Positions 1 through 10,533 of a DNA stretch of 64,000 bases are shown here, piece after piece. The position numbers and the translations under genes were made by a program. How positions within the stretch are numbered: position 1 is the stretch's first letter; the number at the start of each line of letters is the position of its first letter. Source of the stretch: Fagopyrum homotropicum (Eukaryota > Streptophyta > Magnoliopsida > Caryophyllales > Polygonaceae); NCBI GenBank assembly GCA_033239125.1, contig BSWB01000005.1, forward strand, positions 117,304,494 to 117,368,493, written 5' to 3'. Under the pieces are notes generated by a model that worked only from the letters and a program-made list of their open reading frames with translations, was not told the DNA's origin and did no database searches.

Positions 1-898
1 CCAAGTCCTACGGATTTGGGGTGTTGCAACTGTACGCTTTATCCCTATTTGGAAAACGTGGTCAGTGAGCCAGTTAGTTGATGAGTTCACTAGGTAGATA
101 GTGAGACTCCAAGGTGTACCGAGGACGATCGTCTCAAACCGAGATGGAGGATTTACCTTAAGCTTTTGTCAGCAAAATCAGACTGCCCTAGGGACGAGTT
201 TGCATTTTACGACCGCATTTCACCCTCAAACAGATGGTCAGTCAGAGAGGACCATTCAGACCCTAGATGATATGTTGAGAGCTTGCGTGCTATATTGGGG
301 GCAGGTGTGGTCAGATCACCTCCCATTGGTTGAGTTCTCGTACAACAATAGTTGGCATGAATCTATTGGGATGACCCCATATGAGGCAATGTATGGACGG
401 AGATGTCGTACGCCGTTATGTTGGAATGATCCTAGCAGTGTCAGTGGTATAGCGTCTGAGCAGATTCAGGATAATATTGCCCGCGTGGCACTAATTAGAG
501 AGCGGGTGCTGGCTGCACAGAGTCGCCATAAGTCGTATGCAGACAAGAGGCGTCGACCTCTAGAGTTCAGAGTTGGAGCTCATATCTAGCTAAGATTATC
601 CCCGACACGTGGCGTCGGACGTTTTGGCATTAAGGGGAAGTTGATCCCCCGATATGTCGGACCTTTTGAGATTCTGGATCGAGTTGGGAGAGCAACGTAT
701 AGACTTGCTTTACCACCGAGGTTTGAGGGTATTCAACTTGTGTTTCAGGTGTCTCAGCTGAGGGAGTACATACCAGACCCGAGACACATTTTCAGCTATG
801 ATGATGCTACGTGGGAGACAAATGATAGTATCCAAAGGAACTATCCGAAGTTTTATGTTGAGATAGATTCACATGTAGGATCGACGAGTAGATCTTAG
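1..898 (+). pseudogene. Chromovirus-type (Ty3/gypsy) integrase C-terminal half, decayed
   Basis: This is the 3' end of a gypsy pol reading frame that enters from the left edge. The translation shows integrase-core features of plant Tekay/Del-like chromoviruses: GVPRTIVSNRDGGF around 110-150, FHPQTDGQSERTIQTL around 220-270, and YEAMYGRRCRTPLCW around 380-420. Further on come the integrase C-terminal stretch PRYVGPFEIL and the family phrase VSQLREYIPDP. The frame is broken by stop codons at 95-97 and 587-589, with matching family sequence on both sides in the same frame. After PDPRHIF only the last chromodomain phrase (DATWETNDSIQRNYPKFY) remains, so most of a chromodomain seems to be missing. 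The lineage assignment rests on remembered family motifs and was not searched. Confidence 0.85.
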
Positions 899-1004
899 TG
901 CTATCTTGATGAGTTATATGTTTATGTGCTATTATATGTTTCCGTACTAGATGTGATATGTGTATATGATCTTGTTAGATCTTTTTTTGTTAGCGCGAGT
1001 TGTG

Positions 1005-1300
1005 ATTATAGTTGGAGATGGTTCTTCCTCTATGCTATCGAGATAGGGTTATAGTTTAGCTGAAGTTGGTTATTCCTCCATGCTATTGTGTTATGGATAT
1101 AGTTTGGGTGGAGATGGTTTTCCTCCACACCCTTGCGTTATGAGTGCGGTTTGGCTGGAGATGATTTTCCTCCATGCCATCGTGATGTGATTATGAGTTG
1201 GTTGGAGATGGTTTTCCTCTATGCCATTGGGTAGTGTTTGTGATTATGTTGCTGGAGTAGACGATTCCTCCATGCTTGTGTTTTGAGGTTATAGATTTTT
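1005..1300 (+). repeat. Imperfect tandem repeat, about six units of 45-60 bp, between pol and 3' LTR
   Basis: Units share a core close to TGGAGATGGTTTTCCTCCAT and start near 1012, 1066, 1107, 1155, 1201 and 1251. Spacing and sequence are degenerate. The array lies between the decayed integrase and the putative 3' LTR start at about 1430, so it is the 3' untranslated part of this chromovirus. Confidence 0.7.
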
Positions 1301-1429
1301 ATAGTTTAATACCTTATGAGCGGAGATGTGATACCTCCGATAGAGAGAGTGTTTATACCTCGGCATATGGGTCCGAGAGGATTTGGGAATTGTTCAAATT
1401 TCAGGATGAAAATTGTTTTTAGGGGGATC

Positions 1430-2095
1430 TGATGTAAGAGCCTTAGTCTTTTAGGGACCCCTCCCCTACGCCTCAGCTTGGCCGCAGGTGCGGAACTGCC
1501 CCACGACAGTGATGAACCGCCCCCGCGGTTTTGATGTTTGGTGCCGATTTCTTTGACCGTCATGCTTTTCCGTTTCTTTCTTCACTTTAGACTCTCTTTT
1601 CACTCTCTTCTTCCACGCTCTCTCTTTTCTTCTCTTCTCTTGGTTTCTCCTTGATTTCTTCTTGATTTTCCATCTAGTGTGTGCTTTGGTTGTGTTTGTT
1701 GATGGTTGAGATGATGAGGAACGGGTGTGCTTGATGATTGTTGTGGTTTGAGAGGCCAACCTTGTAAGTCTTGGTTTTGTTTTGTAAGTGGTAGGTTATA
1801 TCCCTTCCTCCTCTTTCCTTTCCTTGTTCTTGGTTTAATTCCTACAAGTAGATCTTGTGTTTGGCTTTCCTGGACATTGATGATGTATATGTATGTATGT
1901 ATGTATATGTTGTTGGGTCGCCTTTGGCACCTTAGAAGAAAAGTAGATTGAGCGAGAGATCGAAGGAAAGTAGAGGATCGCCTTCTGCAGTGTTGTCCGC
2001 CCCCGCGCCTTGCTAGTGCCACCCCTGCGGTTGAGTTGTGTCACCGCCCCTGTGGCTGTGAGCCGCCGCGACCGGGGCTTGTCACCGCTCCTGCA
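1430..2095 (+). mobile_element. Putative 3' LTR of the left-edge chromovirus (end uncertain)
   Basis: A purine-rich run (TTTTTAGGGGGA) at 1416-1427 sits just before TGATGTAAGAGCC, the arrangement expected for a polypurine tract followed by an LTR start. The stretch from 1985 to 2095 is unusually GC-rich with repeated CGCCCCTG-type phrases. The 5' LTR is outside the window, so neither the LTR right end nor a TSD can be confirmed. The right boundary given is a guess. Confidence 0.4.
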
Positions 2096-2100
2096 TCAGA

Positions 2101-2353
2101 AGAAGGTGATACCATGCATCAGAAGATCCTCGTGGTATAATTGCATAAAGTGAAGAACAACAAAACTCCAATCAAGATCCTAATTATGTTTTAGCCTTAT
2201 TTGACCCATTCGGGAATTAGAAGGTGATACCATGCATCAGAAGAAGAAATCAAGACTCGGGTATGGGTCGTATTTAATGAAGAACATCGACGTATTAAAG
2301 ATCCTCGTGGTATAATTACATAAAGTGAAGAACAACAAAAGTCCAATCAAGAA
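2101..2353 (+). repeat. Local direct duplication
   Basis: The segment 2101-2177 recurs as 2219-2245 plus 2297-2353, with about 50 bp of extra sequence splitting the second copy. Both copies share GAAGGTGATACCATGCATCA and a stretch containing CCTCGTGGTATAATT. No coding sense is visible. Confidence 0.7.
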
Positions 2354-2365
2354 ATACAATTGTGC

Positions 2366-4440
2366 ACCGTTAGGATCTAGTTGAAAAAGAAGAAATTAAA
2401 GAAATAAAAGTCTTACAAAGTGCCAAAGTGAAGAAATGTAATGTGCCCTGAGTAAGAGTAATGACCTCAGGCTTGCATGGAGATAAACTGTTGAGAAACT
2501 CGAAGACTTCTTGGTTCCCGGATCTTTTTGCACCACAACCAAATAAAATTCCTTACTCCTGTTCATTACTTGGTCAAGTTACAACCTATAAAGGTCCTCT
2601 TGATTCATGTGTGAGTAATCCCCTTATGTTCTAGGGTCCGGTGAGCCCGACATGCTTGATGTATGATATTGGATTGATTCTATGTATTTCATGTGTATCT
2701 ATGAGTTATGGTAGTATCGTATATACTATACGCTCTATAAATGGTGACCTTAACTCGAAGTGACAATGAAGTTCTCATGCCTCAATGCTCTGTTTCATGT
2801 GATGAATCAGCAACCGGTGTGAAGTGATAATCATGCTGATAACATTGATGTACCACAAACAACAACCTAACCACGAAGTGACAATCAACAAAATTGTCTT
2901 TACATAATTCTAGCATACTTGTGATAATGTGGATTTGCCTTTTGAGATCTATTATATGCATGGTGTAGTGATCCTGGTTTTGGATGTTTTGCCTTTGTTG
3001 CTATCTATCATTTGACATTCATCACCATCCGATCCGATTTCGAACATTACAAAGATTCAACCTTTATCCATCTTCTATGTCTTTACTTATAAATTATTTT
3101 ACGAGCCAGTTGGAAGAATTTTCATGGACCACACTTCAACGCTTATCACATGCACTCCAATAACGCTACTTATTTTGACACTAAACCCGAAGCCTACTGA
3201 TCACTTAGGAATTTATTCTTTGTACATCAGCCCATCAAGGACATTATTCTAAATTTCGGTATGAGACTTTGAAGGTGAAGAATTACGAATGAGTTCATCA
3301 ACTTTGGAATTTGTTTCTTCCTATTTTCACTTAAGTAATAAGTGCATTTTTTATATAAGGTTATGCATAAAAAATAAAATGAATAAGATAATATATGAAT
3401 AAGATTATTCAATAAATGGAAAGATACAATATTCTCAACAAAAGCCTTATCCAATTTTAGAAGACAGTCTATATTGATCACAAAAGTTGAAACATTAGCA
3501 TGTGTATAGATCATCAAACTTAAGTCTACAATCTAAATTCACAAAAAAAATTCGGCAACTAAACTCTACAATCTAAAGTATATTTTTAGTAATTCAACTC
3601 TACAATCTATATAAACATGCATTCGTAAACAACCATCATATAAAATGTTTTGATGGCTAGTTAGAAATTTTACTGTTTAATGTCATATGAAAATTCAACA
3701 TGTGTAGAAAATTCAACAAATGCATCAAACAAATCCTCAATAGTCAAGAAACATGTCACATATCAGCTAGAGTATCAAGATTAATGATTCGCTTGTTGTC
3801 AAGCGAAATAGATTAAGCATAGGGGATACTTAAATTGATTGATGATGCTCCTATAAATCCCTCTATGAATCTCGATTTAATGCTTGAAGTCGTCATCGTA
3901 TAAGGAATCGAGTGTTACTGTTGGTTATGTAAAAGATTAAGGGGAAAGATGAGGGAAAATATATTCTCATGTTGGTTAGGTTTTGTGTGTGTGGAAGACA
4001 TGTTTAGAAGCACGCTTGTGTTTTGTTTAATTATTTGTATAAGATTTAATAGTATATAATTGTCATTTGACTTTTTCTAGTAGTGGTCACTTGACTTGTC
4101 TCTTGCAAACCGGACCTTCGTGACACACTTGTAAGCACCATTTTACACTTCATTTCTACGACTAACTCAATAATTTCATAGAGACTTTCAACAAATTTCC
4201 AACAAATGTTAAGAAATAATTAGAACATTTTAAGTTTGAATATATAACTTATACATATAATTAGAAACATGACATCAAAGGTTAAAAACATAATTGAGAT
4301 TTACGCTTCCGATTTATGAACTAGAATTATTAAACAACTTATTAAGACACATACAAAGTTGGGCTTTGAAACTAGTTTTTTTTAAAGCATAAGATATAAG
4401 AGGGGCATGTCGCGTTCACGTTAATTAAAACTAAGCAATA
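2366..4440. other. AT-rich intergenic stretch without recognisable gene
   Basis: No reading frame here matches anything I recognise. The phrase CTCTACAATCTA recurs near 3525, 3565 and 3600. I see no LTR, TIR or RNA gene. Confidence 0.6.
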
Positions 4441-4470
4441 AGATGTTAAAAATAAAAATAAAATTTCGGT

Positions 4471-4709
4471 TACATATATATAAGGTCATGATGAGGTGAA
4501 AACGCTCTTATGATACGAGTGAGAACCTAATTAGACATATATATAAGGTCATGATGAGGTGAAAACGAAAAAGATGGAGATTTACTTGACAAATAATCAA
4601 ATCGGATAAAATCCTCTATGTTCCCAAATAATTAAATCGGATACATATATATAAGGTCATGATGAGGTGAAAACGCTCTTATGATACGAGTGAGAACCTA
4701 ATTAGACAT
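4471..4709 (+). repeat. Three copies of a 30-67 bp repeat upstream of the PIP5K gene
   Basis: The phrase ATATAAGGTCATGATGAGGT followed by GAAAACG occurs near 4477, 4540 and 4649. The first and third copies continue identically through CTCTTATGATACGAGTGAGA to about 4536 and 4709. Flanking phrases (a run of AAAATAAAA with TTCGGTTA, and TGGAGATTTACTTGACAA) also recur near 4441/4793 and 4576/4842. The whole 4.44-4.86 kb block is therefore a shuffled duplication. Confidence 0.75.
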
Positions 4710-4920
4710 TCAATATTTTAGGTGCACGATCGTACGCTTTTGATTTTATAAATGGGTTCACGATCGTACACCATTATCGTTATATCAATTAAGATGTTAA
4801 AAATAAAAATAAAAATTCGGTTATTAAAAATCAAATTATAGTGGAGATTTACTTGACAACAAATATGCAATTATATGAATTGCATAAGTATCATCGATTC
4901 GTCGTGAATCGTTTTTTGTT

Positions 4921-4935
4921 TCCTGTATAAAAAAT
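4921..4935 (+). promoter_or_regulatory. Possible TATA box of the PIP5K gene
   Basis: GTATAAAAAATTG at about 4924-4936 lies roughly 450 bp upstream of the chosen ATG. It is followed by a purine-rich leader-like region (about 4950-5110). This is position and composition only; other TATA-like strings exist in this AT-rich DNA. Confidence 0.3.
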
Positions 4936-5382
4936 TGCAGAAAACTGAATCGTTCTGAGGGAGAAAGCAGATGAAGAAGCTCCATATAAATCATCCACAC
5001 TCGCACTAAATTAGTACATATATAGTAGTATTACACCCGCTATTTCAGCAATTATCTATTAATCATAACGTGCATCTTAGGGGGGTGAGGAAGAAAACGA
5101 AAAAGATGGATCGAAGAACTTGATGCCCCTTTTGATCTTCTCCTATCTCATTAATTTTTTACATTTTGTTTGCCTACAGATTGAATCCAATCAATCTTCT
5201 TCTCTGTCATCAGCTTTTGAAGAAGTGAAATTCATCGTGAATTTTGCAGGTTTTGATGTCAGATTTCATAATTATTGTGTTGCTTTTGAACCTTTGAGGG
5301 CTTTTATGCGCTCATTAGGTTACCTCTTCTTTTTGAAATGTAGATTATAAATGGAGAGAACGTATATTGTATAGGGTAGTGC

Positions 5383-7204
5383 ATGGCCTTGCCTAGAAGA
5401 GAGTTCTCGTCTGATGAGATAAAGTCTTCTCGGCATACTTGCATACGCTACTCAAAGCAACACACTCTTCCTACTGGGACAGCTGCTGAGTTTGAGTGGA
5501 AGGATTATTGTCCCAATATTTTCAGGTCATCTTTATCTTGTTTATCCATTACCACTTCATCCATGCCCGACCTCATGTCTTTTCTTCTTCAGAAACCTAC
5601 AAGATCTTGGCAACATCGATTATGATGACTACTTGCTTGGTGTTTGTTGCTATGAGACCCTCATGGAGATTTTCTTACGCGGCAAGAACAGTAGACCTTT
5701 CTTTTTGCCCACCGATGCTCGTTTTGTGATCAAGATTTTGCACAAATATGAAGTTAAGGTGATTAATTTACTTAGCCTTTGATCGATAAAGTATTTTCAT
5801 TACATTCTCAACTCACTTCACTGTGTTTTTTTTATTTATAGACACTCAAAGATATGCTTCAAGACTACTATTCTCATGTCAACAACAATCAAAAGACACT
5901 ACTTACCAAGCTCTATGGCCTTCATTCTGCACGACCTATTCTTGGAGGACAAAAGGTATTGACTTAAAGGTTCATCTTCTTACTTTCTTGCATTTACGAG
6001 GTTATAAAAGTTTGTGTTGCTAGATCTACTTTATGGTAATGGGAAACTTGTTGAAATCGGAATTCCATATACACAAGCGTTATGATCTTAAAGGCACTTC
6101 CAAAGGAAGAACAAACAGCAAGACTATAACTTACCAGCGGATAACATTGAAAGATTTGGAGTTTGATCTGTGTTTCTACATTGACCCGTCAATAAGGAGC
6201 CAACTCTTAGAGTAAGTTATTTCAAAATGAGCATCATTTACTCCTCAAAAGCGTTATGCTTTTTTATCAGTTATTTGCATCCAAAACACGTGTTGTGAGG
6301 GTTTTCTTTCATCTTACAGGCAAATCAAGAATGATTGCAAGTTTCTTGAGGACCAACAAGTTATGGATTACAGCCTTTTGATTGGGATACACATTATACC
6401 ACGTCGAGGTAGATACGAAGCCAACACGCATGAGTGTTGAGTTTAGGGAAACACCATTGGTAGAAAGATTTCAACTCTAGTGAAAGTAGATGGCATTGTT
6501 GTTGTTACTAATTGAGCTTCTGTGTTTTCATGGCAGATTTGGACAATTTGAGACATTATATCAAACAACATGGTGGGTTAAGATTACATGGATCACCAAA
6601 ATCAGGCTCATCGGAGGAAAGTTGTAGTAACACATATGGAGAAATCACGGAGATCCCTCCAGATACTCGCCATAAGAGGGATCCTACGCTTGCCGACTTC
6701 TTTGAATCCGCAGACAGGTTCAGTTTTAATTCCTCTTTCATAAGTTTGCTTATAGTTTTCCTGATCATAATGATACTATATATGTAGGCCAACAACAAGT
6801 CATGGAAGCTCTACATCGGAAGGGTTAGTAGTAGTCTCTAGCTCTTCATGTGATAGTACCAACGCAAATCTATGATACGAGTGCACCCTTTTGACAGGCT
6901 TGGTTATAGCTTTGGTACAAACTTGGCAGCAAGGGCAATGAAGGACCCGCGGCCTCAAGGAAACCCTAGTAGCACCCCGGCAACACCCAATAGAGAATCA
7001 AGAGAAGTGCTCTTGTATTTTGGTATTATAGACTTCCTTCAAGGCTACACCTTGAAGAAAAAGATCGAGCATGCCTACAAATCATTACAGTTTAGTTCCA
7101 AGTCCGTCCCGGCTGTCAAGCCCAAGGTCTACTCTGCTCGCTTTCAAGAGTTCCTCGCCGGAGTCTTCCAAGAAGAAGAGGAAAACTCCTTACCTGAAAG
7201 TTAA
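5383..7204 (+). CDS. Type-A phosphatidylinositol-4-phosphate 5-kinase, seven exons, apparently intact
   Basis: The enzyme phosphorylates phosphatidylinositol 4-phosphate to PI(4,5)P2 at the plasma membrane. Exons that splice in frame with GT-AG introns are 5383-5525, 5593-5758, 5842-5955, 6024-6211, 6320-6408, 6537-6717 and 6898-7204. Together they give 395 residues plus TAA. Visible kinase features are FEWKDYCP (37-44), the ATP-site lysine in RFVIK (Lys95), MGNLLKSEF, the DLKGT motif (162-166, usually DLKGS), MDYSLLIG (219-226), and FGIID (335-339) followed by the activation-loop region ending KKIEHAYKSLQF. There are no N-terminal MORN repeats, and the length fits the short PIP5K10/11-like subclass. 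The last intron matters: ending it at 6787 leads to an in-frame TGA at 6873-6875, while ending it at 6897 keeps the frame open. The ATG at 5383 is the first in frame before the conserved FEWKDYCP region. Expression cannot be judged. Confidence 0.85.
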
Positions 7205-7380
7205 TTTTTTTTTTAACTTTTTCTGCTACAAATCCATGCACAAACATTGACATGCATGTGGACGTTGTTACCAAACACAAAGTTGATATGGTCACATAAA
7301 TTATCAGTAAAAAAGTATTTTCTTTATCAGTTGGGTTATCAATGTTTTGGTACTAACCATCCATTTTTTTCCATAGTGAG
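7205..7380. other. PIP5K 3' flank
   Basis: This is a T-rich stretch directly after the stop codon, probably the 3' UTR of the kinase gene. No further gene is visible before the LINE remnant begins. Confidence 0.4.
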
Positions 7381-7896
7381 GTCCAAAACAATTTGAGGTC
7401 ATGTTCATAAGAACCGGATGCAAAGAGACAAGAGGAAATCTCTTAGGCTAGGGAATAAAAATACGAGTTTTTATCATGACAAGACAATGGGTAGAAAAAA
7501 AAAGAAAAAGCATTACACACGTTACGAACAATGAAGGCACAATTTCTGGAAACATAAGAGCATATATGAGTGAATTCAAAGACGATTACGGATCTAGGTT
7601 TAAGACATCATCAATCAATATAACAACCTTGAATAAACAACTACAAGTCATAGAAACAGAAATCTCCAATGCGGATAACTTTGAACTAACAATGCCTTTT
7701 TCTAGAAAGAAATAAGAATGGTCATTTTTTTTATAGGCAGTTACAAACTACCAGGACCATATGAAATGTTTGTTGATTTTATCAAAGATATTGGGATATA
7801 ATTGGTCTTGTAGTAATTAGGGCAATACAAGGCTTTTACATAGCAAAGAAATTTCTAAAACAAATTAATCATACATTTATACCTCTTATATCAAAA

Positions 7897-8043
7897 CACA
7901 ATGAAATGCACTCCTCAATCCCTTGTCATGATTTGACCTATTTTGCGTAAATGCTCCCTGAATTGGATGGATAAGAATAAATCTTAGTCTACTCGATACG
8001 ATTTTGGCAATTATCTTGTAGATAGTTGTTGTATCGAGTAGAC
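7897..8043 (-). other. In-place inversion inside the LINE RT, flanked by inverted repeats
   Basis: Read on the - strand this stretch encodes IYKIIAKIVSSRLR followed by HPIQGAFTQNRSNHD. That is the RT segment missing from the + strand between NHTFIPLI (ends about 7885) and LLAHENFH (starts about 8055). Its left end (7897-7921) is a perfect 25-nt inverted copy of 8217-8241 in the same LINE. Its right end holds a perfect 13-nt inverted repeat, 7987-7999 with 8031-8043. Confidence 0.8.
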
Positions 8044-9951
8044 CTATAAGTCTATGTCCTTTTAGCACATGAAAATTTTCATGGTTCAAAATGAAGAAAA
8101 GAAAAATGGGATACTTGGCAATACAAGTAGATATGGAAAACCATATGACAAGGTAGGATATCCTTTTCTTATAGTTGTGCTAGGAAAAATCTGATTCTCT
8201 AATAAGTTTAGAGGATGGATTGAGGAGTGCATTTCATTGTGCCTTACTATATGATAATCAATTATCACCCTACAAAACCCATAATACCATAAGGCGATTT
8301 GTTATCCCCCATGCTTTTTAATTTGGGAGTAGAGGTTCTGACAAGAAAGATACAAAAGGTCATAAATGATAAATAGAAGGACAATCGGTTTTTCGATCAC
8401 AAGAACAAGACCAATAATCTCATTGTTACACTTCATCGATACATAATAGTCTTCGTAAAAGCATCGGCAACAACAACTAATATAGGCATGTCAATACTAA
8501 TGTTAACTAATTATTGCTCAATATCATGTCAAGTTGTGAACTACCACAAATCAGCTTCACGAATAACAAAAAACATGGATACGACAATCAAGACGAGAAT
8601 CCACTTTAACACGGATATCACATCCACAAATTGTTTGGAAAAATTCTAGGATGTCATATCATAGGTGGAAGAGTGAATAAATAGGTTTTCAACAATGTTA
8701 TCGTGAATTCAAGACAACTTACAATTGAAAAATCTGAAAAACGTCATCACTTTTCAAGAAGGAAGGGTGACATTAATTAAAGTATGAATGAAAAACTATT
8801 CTACATAATGCAAAGGTTTATGTTGTCACCCAACATCCATAAAGACTAGACCAAATAAATAAAATATAATGTTTGAAATATGGGTGTAAACTTTCACTCA
8901 CTTTATAGTTCAGATAAAATTTACAAGCCAAAAACAATGGATGGAGTTAGCATTAGAAAAGCATAAAATGTGAAGTAATCCCTATAAATGAATTTACTAT
9001 TGAAAATAATGGCAGAACTTGACAATATCTGAGTGAAAGTTATCGAGAAAAAATACGTAAAAAAATAGATGCATACGGAACTATAATATATGGAGTAACA
9101 CTTCATGGCAATGGAAAATATTAATGAGCTTAAGAACATAATTCGAGGGTGATTTTGGTTAGAATGTAGGAGATGAAAATACTATTAAATGTGGAATAAC
9201 TCATGGACAACTGCACAACCAATGAAAAGTATGTCCAAAACAAATAACTTATTGTCTAGGAGGAACTCGTTAGCACCTATATGACAAATAACCAATGGAA
9301 TCGCCAAAAATAGATGACATGCTAAGACAAATCCTTCCGACCGACATAATTTGTAATATACCGACCTATCCACCAAGAGAATTGCACTGGTATCACGGTG
9401 ATAAGGGTTGTATTGTTATCCCGGTGATAAGGGTTGGTTCTTTCACAAAACAACAATGAAATTGATCCACAACCAAAGAGGTACGGCTCAAAATGCTAAT
9501 ACATGGATATGAGATCTCAACATCATGTCAAAGATTAAAAACTTCATTTAGAAATTAATATTAAATGGTTTACAAACAAAGAAAAGTCTAGAAAAGTGTT
9601 GGTTCCAATGTAGTGTGTTTTTTGTCAACATCCGGGTGAAATAACATAACACATTTGCTGTAAGTCTTAATTCGCTCTTGAAAATTTGAACAACGATAAA
9701 ATTAAAACATGTATAGTGAATACTACCTATCCACCAAGAGAATAACGGAGGTATTGATTGGGAATAATGAACATTGTAGTGTCAATCATGTGAGACATCT
9801 AACCTATACTTGGTGGAACATCTAGCTAGCAAGGAATCATGTAATCTTCTACAATAAAATATCAACGGGTGTATCACATATTGCGTTAAAACATATACAA
9901 GACTGGACATGGATACTTCTAACACCCAAAACCCGGAAAAAAAAAAAAGAA

Positions 9952-10200
9952 ATGACCACTAATATGAGGTGGTCCAAACCAAGCACATGTTATGTGAAAA
10001 TCAGTTGTGACATATCAACACGTCATAGTGGAGAATGTGCTTATGTATATATTATCTACGATCATAATTCTAACATAATTGCTTTTGGTAATGGTAAATG
10101 TGGCTTTACCTCCATCAAAAATGCAAAGCATTTGAGTTTAGAGAAGGCCTCATGTGGCTTTGAATATAAAGAAAAAAGTGGTCGAGTTTGAAGGAAATAA
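9952..10200 (+). pseudogene. RNase H domain of the LINE
   Basis: The open stretch translates to a domain with WSKPSTCYVKISCD, then IIYDHNSNIIAFGNGKCG, then IKNAKHLSLEKAS. This pattern matches the RNase H domain at the C-terminus of plant L1-type LINE ORF2. It continues for about 50 bp as EGNNTLSIPQITHGN before a stop and the copia LTR at 10,254. Key acidic positions are only partly kept (the first Asp in KISCD is present), so activity is unlikely. Confidence 0.75.
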
Positions 10201-10253
10201 CACATTATCAATTCCACAAATCACCCATGGAAACCACGAGAATTGAACCTTAT

Positions 10254-10533
10254 TGTTATCCGAAATTACTAAGAAAGAACATAATTCAACAAATAAGAAA
10301 GACAAGAAGCACAAATTTATAGTGATTCACCCAATAATGGCTACGTCCACTTTTCAGAGAGATTAATTAAGGAGTTTCAGAATACATATGAATAGATAAA
10401 ATATAATTAGAGGCAAAGGGAATGCTACAATATATAGAGTAACGAAACTCTAGGCTATACTTGGGCATCAAGTATAAGACTGGGTTAAATAGTAAAGGAC
10501 AAACAGATGAGGCTCGTTCAAGGCTTATCAACA
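10254..10533 (-). mobile_element. 3' LTR of a Ty1/copia element (280 bp)
   Basis: On the - strand the segment starts TGTTGATAAGCC and ends GGATAACA, so it has TGTT...AACA ends. It is preceded by GATGGAGATT, a typical copia polypurine context. A TATA-like CTATATA lies at 10431-10437 (- strand). The phrase AGTGGACGTAGCCATTATTG, common near copia LTR ends, is at 10330-10350. The adjacent 10249-10253 (CTTAT) is the candidate TSD; the partner copy lies beyond the window. The insertion breaks the LINE RNase H. Confidence 0.75.

Larger units (their letters stand above)
7381..10253 (+). pseudogene. L1-type LINE remnant (RT, C-terminal region, RNase H), 5'-truncated
   Basis: Piecewise translation in several frames gives ordered L1-type LINE features. 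GNKNTSFYHDKTM lies near 7455-7490, YKLPGPYEM near 7745-7770, and QGFYIAKKFLKQINHTFIPLI near 7825-7885. The palm region VDMEKPYDKV is near 8130, GWIEECISLC near 8215-8245, and LLSPMLFNLGVEVLTRKI near 8295-8350. A decayed FADD-box equivalent (LLHFIDT) is near 8425, and YCSISCQVVNYHKSA near 8510-8555. An RNase H domain follows at 9952-10200. No endonuclease part is visible, so the copy looks 5'-truncated near the kinase gene. Many stops and frameshifts make it non-functional. Its 3' end is not in the window because a copia LTR interrupts it at 10,254. Confidence 0.8.

Noticed and set aside
1885..1912. TGTA/TATG simple repeat as a functional element
   Set aside because: Short microsatellite in non-coding DNA with no further support.
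6788..6875. In-frame TGA at 6873 as proof that the PIP5K is a pseudogene
   Set aside because: A longer last intron ending at 6897 (AG before GCTTGG) keeps the frame through to the conserved C-terminus, so an intact reading is at least as good.
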